Positions 28,305 through 40,000 of a stretch of DNA of 40,000 bases are shown piece after piece. This DNA comes from Chrysomallon squamiferum (Eukaryota > Mollusca > Gastropoda > Neomphalida > Peltospiridae), in assembly GCA_012295275.1 (NCBI GenBank), contig CM022668.1:3107531-3147530 (forward strand). The letters are read 5' to 3'. Below the pieces are notes generated by a model. It worked only from the letters and a program-made list of their open reading frames with translations, was not told the DNA's origin and ran no database searches. A program made the position numbers and the translations under genes. Position 1 is the stretch's first letter. Each line of letters begins with the position of its first letter.

Positions 28305-29064
28305 GACAATGTACAACACGAATGTACACAGACAATGTACAACACGAATGTACACAGACAATGTACAACACGAATGTACACAGACAATGTACAACACGAA
28401 TGTACACAGACAATGTACAACACGAATGTACACAGACAATGTACAACACGAATGTACACAGACAATGTACAACACGAATGTACACAGACAATGTACAACA
28501 CGAATGTACACAGACAATGTACAACACGAATGTACACAGACAATGTACAACACGAATGTACACAGACAATGTACAACACGAATGTAACAACACGAATGTA
28601 CACAGACAATGTACAACACGAATGTACACAGACAATGTACAACACGAATGTACACAGACAATGTACAACACGAATGTACACAGACAATGTACAACACGAA
28701 TGTACACAGACAATGTACAACACGAATGTACACAGACAATGACAACAGACAATGTACAACACGAATGTACACAGACAATGTACAACACGAATGTACACAG
28801 ACAATGTACAACACGAATGTACACAGACAATGTACAACACGAATGTACACAGACAATGTACAACACGAATGTACACAGACAATGTACAACACGAATGTAC
28901 ACAGACAGAGTACAACACGAATGTACACAGACAATGTACAACACGAATGTACACAGACAATGTACAACACGAATGTACACAGACAATGTACAGCACGAAT
29001 GTACACAGACAATGTACAACACGAATGTACACAGACAATGTACAACACGAATGTACACAGACAA
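28305..29064. repeat. 26-bp satellite, about 29 near-identical copies
   Basis: The unit is ACAATGTACAACACGAATG plus TACACAG (26 bp) and contains two TGTACA palindromes. Copies are almost identical: single changes are seen near 28909 (CAGAG) and 28992 (CAGCACG), and truncated joins at about 28585 and 28740. There are no spacers, so it is not CRISPR-like. Because 26 is not a multiple of 3 and no frame has a stop, long frames cross it on both strands; none looks like a gene. Confidence 0.95.
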
Positions 29065-30240
29065 TGACTTCTTAGAAATTATTTAGCAAACGGCGAAAGA
29101 AAAATCATATTGATTTAAGTCTGGCTGAAAATCTGAATATTTGCATAACATAGTATTGAATTCTCTTAGCAGAAATATTCGTGAAAGAAATATTGAACAA
29201 GAAAACACGTTGTCAGACAGTTTAAATAAACAGAAATAAGAATATTTAAGGAAAGTTAAAAATAAAAAAAGTAAAGAAAAAGAAGAAAGAAAAAAAAAAT
29301 TAAACGCCAATAACAGTGCTTGTACAGAGAATTAAAAGATAAGGTTAAAAAAAAAATAATAATAATAATAAAGAATAGAAAACAAAAAAAAATAGAAAGA
29401 AAATTAAAACAAACAATATGACCTAAGACAAGCTCACAGTGTATGTAAGTTCAAACAATTGCTGTTTGTTTACACTGAATTAGTGTGTTCACAGTATATT
29501 TAAATTCACGTTAACTGTTCACAGTGTGTTAGTTTACATTTGTGTTAGTATCTGTCAGTTTACAGTTTATGTCCGTTTTCATCTTAACTCACGGCATTTG
29601 TCAGTCCACATTATATGTTATTTTACATTTTGTTTTAGTTCACAGTTTACTTTAGTTTACACAGTCCGTTCACATTTTATGTATATTTACAGTGTCTTAG
29701 ATAGCGGTTTATGTTTAAATTGTGGTAGTTCACAGTATATGTTAGTTTACATTGTGTGTTGGTTCACAGTATATGTTAGTTTACACTGTGTGTTGGTTCA
29801 CACGTTACTTTACATTGTGGTAGTTCACAGTGTATGTTAGTTCACAGTGTGTTAGCTCACAATATATGTTATTTGTTACACTTAATGTTATTGCTGCTGT
29901 TGTTGTTTGTTGTTATTGTTAGAAATATTAGTAGCAACTACAGTATTAAAGAGTATTGTTTCTTTTCTTATAACTACTACGGCTACTATTACTACAACCA
30001 CTACCACGACCACCGCCACTACCAATTTTACAGTAACCTCAACTGCTACTATTACGATTACTGCTACTACTACTACTACTGTCACTACGTCTACTGTTTC
30101 TACAACCATCATTACTACTAACTACAATTATTATCGTTGTAATTGTAGTACTGGTAGCAGTAGTAGTTATTATTATTATTATTATTATTTAATGACTTTA
30201 TATAATTTGATCTTGAATCAAGTTTAAATGGGTTTTTTTA
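29065..30240. repeat. AT-rich spacer, degenerate GTTAGTTCACAG repeats, then TAC triplets
   Basis: From about 29430 to 29875, diverged units of the type TTCACAGTATATGTTAG and TTTACATTGTGTGTTGG alternate, a decayed minisatellite of about 17 bp (34-bp pairs). TAC/ACC/ATT triplets follow at about 29965-30190. 29065-29420 is A-rich with no gene. Confidence 0.7.
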
Positions 30241-32280
<2,040 letters not shown>

Positions 32281-32290
32281 GTTAAGACTC

Positions 32291-32578
32291 ATTCCGAGTT
32301 CCTATTTCAGCTCCTATTTCCCATTCTGACCCTAGACATTAATCTACACCTTCTGAGTTCCTATTTCAGCTCCTATTTCCCATTCTGACCCCTAGACATT
32401 AATCTACACCTTCTGAATTCCTATTTCAGCTCCTATTTCAAATTCTAACCCCTAGACATTAATCTACACCTTCTGAGTTCCTATTTCCCATTATGACCCC
32501 TAGAAATTAATCTAGACCTTCTGAGTTCCTATTTGAGCTCCTATTTCCCATTCTGACCCCTGGACATTAATCTACACG
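32291..32578. repeat. 60-bp minisatellite, about 4.5 copies
   Basis: Units begin TTCTGAGTTCCTATTTCAGC and end TTAATCTACACC. The fourth unit lacks about 13 bp (one CTATTTCAGCTC block), indicating internal slippage between the two CTATTT half-repeats. Non-coding. Confidence 0.9.
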
Positions 32579-33090
32579 TTGGATAGTCCCATCGACATAA
32601 AACCGTCGATATCAAACATTTTGCCGATCCACGTGTTCTTAAAGATATCACAACACAGTGAATATATAATAAATATTGTAGTTCTTCACAAATCTCCCTA
32701 TATCAAGTTATATTATATATTTATTATGTGATTATATACCAGTAACATTTTTACTACTGTTTCTGAACATACTGCCATTCACCGTACCGTACTGTTGTAC
32801 TTACACAAATTAATATTCACGTATTACCTGACATATTTTAATCTTTTATGTTATGCTACGAACTGTATTATTGGAGATGTGTACCGAACGTTTTGATTGG
32901 CTGGCAGGGCCTTGCCACTGTTTGAAATACAACCAATGACCTTTCCGCTTTATAGTTTTTAATATATAAATAAACAGAAAGGAATTGTATTTACAAACAT
33001 GAAGGAAACAAAGAAAAAAAAAAGAAGAAAACTATAACTAAAAATACCTTGACAGTAATTTACAATATTCTATAAATATTTTATTCAGTA
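32579..33090. other. Unique stretch with paired CCAAT boxes
   Basis: No open frame. ATTGG at 32896-32900 and CCAAT at 32933-32937 flank a near-palindrome TGGCAGGGCCTTGCCA, resembling an NF-Y/NF-I type promoter fragment. No gene is attached to it in this window. Confidence 0.3.
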
Positions 33091-33091
33091 G

Positions 33092-34737
<1,646 letters not shown>

Positions 34738-34771
34738 ACAGAGAGAGAGCGAGCAAAAGAGAGAGACAGAG

Positions 34772-34808
<37 letters not shown>

Positions 34809-34930
34809 AAGAGAGAGAGAGAGAGAGAGCGAAAGAGAAAGAGAAAGAGAGAGAGAGAAAAAAAAGAGAGACAGAGAAAGAAAGAGAGAGACAGAGAAAG
34901 AAAGAGAGAGAGAGAGAAAGAGAGAGACAG

Positions 34931-35007
<77 letters not shown>

Positions 35008-35110
35008 GAGAGAAGGAGGGAGATAGAGAACGAAAGCGAGAGAGAGAGAGAGAAAGAGAGAGAGCGAGAGAGAGGGAAAGAGACAGCGAGAGAGACAGCG
35101 AAAGATGGAG
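34738..35110. repeat. (GA)n-rich array with GACAGA, GAAAGA and GCGA variants
   Basis: A purine array of mixed units around a pure GA core (34941-34998). It resembles the array in the intron of GPCR gene B in its variant units. Confidence 0.95.
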
Positions 35111-35277
35111 ATTCAAAGTGAGAAAGAAAATAAATTTAGATTAGATTATTTACTTAAATGACAAAAATAAAAAATAAAAAATGAAAATATATAAAAACCC
35201 CATTATGAACAATATTGATCGTTAAGAAATCAGTTATAAGCAAATAGTTTATATATATAAATAAATAAATAAATATA

Positions 35278-35323
<46 letters not shown>

Positions 35324-37308
35324 CTTTGGCCCCATTTTGCACTTAAAGGCCGGAGTACTTCCTGTTTCATAAAACGAGCACTTAACGACGAACCTAAGCA
35401 AATTACAGATTAAGACTGCAACAAAAGAATCAATTAATACACCATAAAAATGCTAGAAATAATTATTCATTAGAAAACTAAATGATTTGGTAGGTTTTAT
35501 TTTATCTTTCTCCCGCACTAATGCATTGGACATAATAACGGAATGTAAAACAAAAGAAAAAAATATAATAAAAAATAAATTAATAAAAAATAATAATAAA
35601 ATACACATATATCAAGTATTGATTAGAAAAAAGAAACAAACAATGTTTTTCATGGTTTGTAGTTTGCTTGTTGTAACAGACCTATATTATTTCTGTGTGA
35701 TGACTTGCTGTTAGAGGTTGTTTATATGTAAGGAACCACTTCTCATCTGGGAATTGTCAGTAATAAAAGAGAAAATAAAATAAAGAAATAATTCACTGCT
35801 ACAAACTAAGCACGACATTTGAAAATTTACTTTATTTGTTCTGTAATTGGAATTTTTGTCAAGTTAATGGGATAAAAACTCGACATTTCTCTTTAATTAG
35901 TTGTCAGAGTAAAGGTATTTGTCGGATTTGAATGAAACAAAAGACTAATTTCTTTGCCTATCAATTTGAAAGGTAATTTTATGGCCACGCACCGAATAGA
36001 GAGGTTAATGTATACAAATACTCGAAAAATTTGACCAGCAGAAAAGACAAAAAAAAAAAAATATTAAATATGTTTTTCCAAGTAATTTTTCCTTCTTCTT
36101 GTTGCTGTTTCTTATTAATACAAACCCATAGTTCGATGCTAATATAATTAATTACAAATTGTCTAATTAGTTTATGTCCGTTCCGAAATAATTTGCTAAA
36201 TAATTATTCTCTTTTTGTTTGTTTGTGGTCTTTTCTTTTCTTCTTCTTTTCAGTTTTTGTTTCTTGTGTAATGTTAATTTTTGTACATCGGTGCAAAAAA
36301 TTGGCTCTTTATACTTGGTAAACTATGAAATGATTTTTTATTATTTTTTGATTACTTTCTTATTAAAATAGTATAACCGTGATTATTTTTTTTCCCCTGT
36401 TTATTTTGACCGTGTTTCTATATATATATTTTTTGGGGGTGATTTTGCTGTAAAACTACTTTGGGGAATGCTGTCTGGGAGCAATGGCGTCCAGTCTAAA
36501 TACAAAAACGAAAGAGAGATGAGCCGAGTTCCGAAGAGTTTATTGCTGGTCAGCCAAGTGCGTTGTAACTGGACACTGGTCTGTGCGTTATTTTATAGCA
36601 CTCGGCTCATATCGTTAGGTATTAATGTATTTAGGTATTTTAATAGTTGTCAAGATTACTGCCGTAATTTAATTATAAGACGTCTTTTATCTACAGCGGT
36701 CCTTTAATCGATTTTAATTATTACCGTTATGTATTAATGTATTTAGGTATTTTAATTATTATTATGAATTAATGTATTTAGGTATTTTAATTAATTATAA
36801 TGTCTGTTGTTAGATTGGATGGATTGTAACTTGACGACTTTGGCTTTACAACTTTGGTTGCTATAGTTAAATATATTTTATTTTAATCTGCTTATGGCAT
36901 GTCCAAGTTAGGCGTTTTTCAGACTGTGATAGAAGCATTGTAATTTATTGATTTGAGAGTCCAAGCTACGTTGTAACGACAGTACTATTAGTAAAATTAA
37001 AATCTACTACGACTGATGCTGTATGATATAACAACAACAACAACCACAGCAATAACGGTCATACTACTACTACTACTAATAATAATAATATAAATAGTAC
37101 TAATAGTAGTAGTAAAACAATTATTTGAAATGTATCAAATATATGTAGTCTTCAGTATCACAAATTTACTTTAAAAAAAAAAAAATAGCAATAATAATAA
37201 ATAAACCTAAAAACATCAAAATATACAAAAACGTTACTAAAGAATAAACAAATTTAAAAATATAAAAATTGGAATATGCACGAAATATCTTAAATAAACG
37301 GCAAAATA
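35111..37308. other. AT-rich intergenic sequence, short direct and inverted repeats
   Basis: (TA)n at 35272-35320. A 92-bp element with 11-bp terminal inverted repeats lies at 36519-36610 (separate entry). A 24-bp sequence ATTAATGTATTTAGGTATTT plus TAAT occurs at 36621, 36733 and 36768. (AAC)n/TAC/AAT triplets are at 37030-37110. No gene that I can support. Confidence 0.65.
36519..36610. repeat. 92-bp element with 11-bp terminal inverted repeats
   Basis: ATGAGCCGAGT (36519-36529) is the exact reverse complement of ACTCGGCTCAT (36600-36610). The interior is GC-richer than its surroundings. It could be a tiny MITE-like element or a hairpin RNA region. No clear target-site duplication is visible. 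Confidence 0.4.
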
Positions 37309-37314
37309 TTTATT
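37309..37314 (-). terminator. Poly(A) signal AATAAA of GPCR gene C
   Basis: AATAAA on the minus strand, about 185 bp after the TAG at 37497. An earlier (TTTA)n tract at 37400-37422 does not give AATAAA on this strand. Confidence 0.55.
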
Positions 37315-37496
37315 TGTGCAAATATGCAAATTAACTCAAGAAGAATCCGTCAAGAAATTGTTGAAGTATATTCAGCTGTTTCATGCATTGCCAAAGAAGA
37401 AATAAATAAATAAATAAATAAAAATCATAATAATAATAATCATAAACTAAAGTACGTTCAAAATTTACGCCAAACGTTTGTACGACCAAAAGGACA

Positions 37497-38014
37497 CTAA
37501 ATTGAGAGAGACGAAACGACGCCACTTTGAATACACGACTTTCGTTTCTTCGTTATGACAGAGCGACACATTCGCTTCAACTCGTTTCGAAACCTTTGAC
37601 CGGAGAAACTGTAAAATATGAAATTCACTGCATGATTGGTGTACGACATGTTGTTAATAATACTGTACAGCAGATCCATAACAGCTAACTCTTTCGGTGT
37701 CGTAGGGGTCCAAGCGTTCCTTCGAAGTACAAGAAATATTCCGATTGGTCCGGTTAGTACGAGAAAGGAAAAAGAGACCAATAGCAGCATCGTTGTCATC
37801 TGTCGTTGGTTCGTCCTGATTTCGAAGCTTCCCGACTGCAGCATGAATCGACGCCTGTCAGAGTTCTTTTTCATGTGATACATCATGATGATGTTTAGAA
37901 CAAAGAGTGACGTCATAGGGAGAATGCAGTAGATGAAGGAGTCGATCCACGGGTAAATGTGATAGAGAAAAAGTCGAGTGGTGTTCCCGCCAGTACTGCC
38001 GCAGTAATAAAAAC
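37497..38014 (-). CDS. GPCR gene C, exon 2: ECL2 to C-terminus
   Basis: Acceptor CTTGCACAG|GT, again phase 1. The frame opens FYYC with the ECL2 cysteine and a sequon (GNTT), then YPWIDSF as in gene A, a TM5 proline (ILPMTS), TM6 FLVLTGP, TM7 NHAVNFIFY and helix 8 GQRFRNE. Tail ends SSLSI (TAG). Protein length is 370 aa, longer than A and B because of the N-terminus. The open frame continues upstream of the acceptor into a GA repeat, but that part is intronic. Base composition is more AT-rich than the exons of genes A and B. No disabling change seen. Confidence 0.87.
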
Positions 38015-38724
<710 letters not shown>

Positions 38725-39319
38725 CCGTTATTTTCGACTTTCTTGCAATTCTGATAAAGAAGTGATGAAGATTCAGACCAAACGAAAAGAGAAACCCGCA
38801 GACAATGACAACAACAGTTTTCTTCTTTGACACCCACAGGTTCGCTTTGAGCGGGAAAACCACGACAAGAAACCTCTCCGCCGTCACAGCAACGACGAAG
38901 ATGACGTTGCTGTGAATGGAGAAGTAGAAGACGAAGTTGATGATTTTGCACGTCGCTGTATTGACGATGTTTAGTTCCGGCATCTCGGAAGCAACGTATC
39001 GAAACAGACTGATAAACAATATGAGAGTGTCTAAGACAGAAATCACTGCCAGGTATATTGCTGTGGTGCTCTTCCGTAAGGTGGAAAACACCAGAACTAC
39101 AAAGGAAATAACATTTCCGGGTATTCCGATGAGCAGAATTATGGGCAGTACGTAAAGATTTATCTTCAAAGAAATCTGATACTCCAGAAAGTCTTGCTTC
39201 TTCAAAACACTGCTTGCTGTTGTCGTATACGATGTATTTTCAACGTCAGTCGACACGTAGTAATCTGTACTCCACGTGCTCTGGACAGATAGTGACGTGT
39301 TTTCCTCGAAATTTACCAT
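38725..39319 (-). CDS. GPCR gene C, exon 1: N-terminus to end of TM4
   Basis: The ATG at 39319 has a strong context (A at -3, G at +4); the frame extends upstream, but the next possible start is a TTG. The extracellular N-terminus is about 19 residues longer than in gene A and is Ser/Thr-rich with two NTS sequons (Asn7, Asn28). The shared DFLEY motif, PGN (Asn69 = 1.50), VLD (Asp97 = 2.50), Cys124, ERF (148-150) and FPLKA follow. TM4 lacks Trp4.50. The donor ACGG|GTAAGC splits the same glycine codon as in genes A and B. Paralogue of A and B, codon use more AT-rich. Class A receptor, ligand unknown. Confidence 0.87.
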
Positions 39320-39575
39320 CTTGAGTATTTTGTCCAGGCTTTGAAACAAGATCAGCGATGTTACCTAACAAAATTTAACAAAATAGTATTACTACTGCGA
39401 CAACAACAGCAAAAACAATTAATACTGGTACCAAAATAACAACTAAAGCTACTAAGATATCATCAATACTACTTCTAGGTCTTTTGCTGCTACAACAACT
39501 TCGAAAACTTCTGCCTTCTGTTCTACTACAGTTATTTTCTGCTTCTACCCCAACTACTACAGCTACCGATAATAA

Positions 39576-39607
<32 letters not shown>

Positions 39608-40000
39608 GTTATTATAATGGAATATTTTAAATGCCTCTTGATCAGGGCAAAAAAAAAATTCTTTTTATGTCTTTTAATACACATTCTTCGAAATGTGGTT
39701 GGAACTGGAAATTAGCCAATGGGAGGATTGATCCTGCAAACCACTGAACGTCAGAAAAGCGCATTGTAAACAACCTATAACCCATGATAGTCAGCATTCA
39801 GTATTTTCATTATTTCACTCATGCTGTTAATGAGTAGGTGTATCTCTATTTGGCTCTCTTTATTCATTTTTTGTTTTTTAAATTAAGTCTATATTTATGA
39901 AGTTCTAATATAAATACAGTTGTAAATATCAGTCTACATTCTCGTAATGTTTATATTTGGCGACCGGCAATCTTTAAATAAAACGGAAGAATGAAAGATC
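39320..40000. other. Upstream flank of GPCR gene C, no further gene seen
   Basis: Degenerate TAC/AAC triplets at about 39385-39570 and (ATC)n at 39580-39605, then unique AT-rich sequence. TTTTGTTAG|GTAAC just 5' of the start codon (minus strand, AG near 39372) could be a leader-exon acceptor. The promoter was not identified. Confidence 0.5.

Noticed and set aside
28305-29064. CRISPR-like array
   Set aside because: Units are contiguous 26-mers with no variable spacers, and the sequence is plainly eukaryotic.
28240-29086. Open frames of 100-274 aa on both strands
   Set aside because: They are translations of the 26-bp satellite; several frames on both strands are open at once, the peptide simply repeats, and there is no start context or splice evidence.
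36468-36707. 79-aa plus-strand frame beginning at an ATG
   Set aside because: It spans the 92-bp inverted-repeat element, has no domain or signal I recognise, and its composition changes at the element borders.

Overview
The window is animal nuclear DNA. It is AT-rich and packed with microsatellites, and its coding exons are short, GT-AG bounded islands. I read four protein-coding genes. Three are paralogous two-exon class A (rhodopsin-like) GPCRs. The fourth is a five-exon gene for a small, secreted, cysteine-rich, probably GPI-anchored protein. The receptor style (ERF in place of DRY, NFxFY in place of NPxxY, an FRNE/FRTE helix-8 start) and the repeat content suggest a lophotrochozoan, most likely a mollusc. 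This rests on remembered family features, not on a search, so the taxon is tentative.

Layout. 1-2.1 kb: low complexity, one weak candidate exon (1061-1243) and a 22-bp minisatellite. 2.18-5.24 kb (minus): the five-exon cysteine-rich gene, reconstructed by splice-phase matching; its third intron opens with a 44-bp minisatellite that copies the exon-3 5' splice site. 5.4-12.4 kb: almost continuous mono-, di-, tri- and tetranucleotide repeats with a few unique islands. 12.4-19.1 kb (plus): GPCR gene A (358 aa, 5,566-bp intron), poly(A) signal near 20.03 kb. 20.43-20.60 kb (plus): an orphan exon related to the last exon of the cysteine-rich gene. 20.6-23.0 kb: AT-rich sequence and ATGT-type repeats. 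23.2-25.85 kb (minus): GPCR gene B (356 aa, 1,593-bp intron) with a TATA box. 26-37.3 kb: no convincing gene; it holds a highly uniform 26-bp satellite (28.3-29.06 kb), a 60-bp minisatellite (32.3 kb) and many GA/CT tracts. 37.5-39.3 kb (minus): GPCR gene C (370 aa, 710-bp intron).

The three receptors share the intron position (after TM4, inside the ECL2-side glycine codon) and phase (1). They therefore arose by DNA-level local duplication, not retrocopying. They probably detect extracellular peptide or chemical ligands. The cysteine-rich gene and its orphan exon show that a second small family is interspersed with the receptors. Nothing in the sequence shows that the two families work together.

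Most long open frames here are microsatellites read as Leu, Ser-Leu, Arg-Glu or Tyr repeats, and are not genes.
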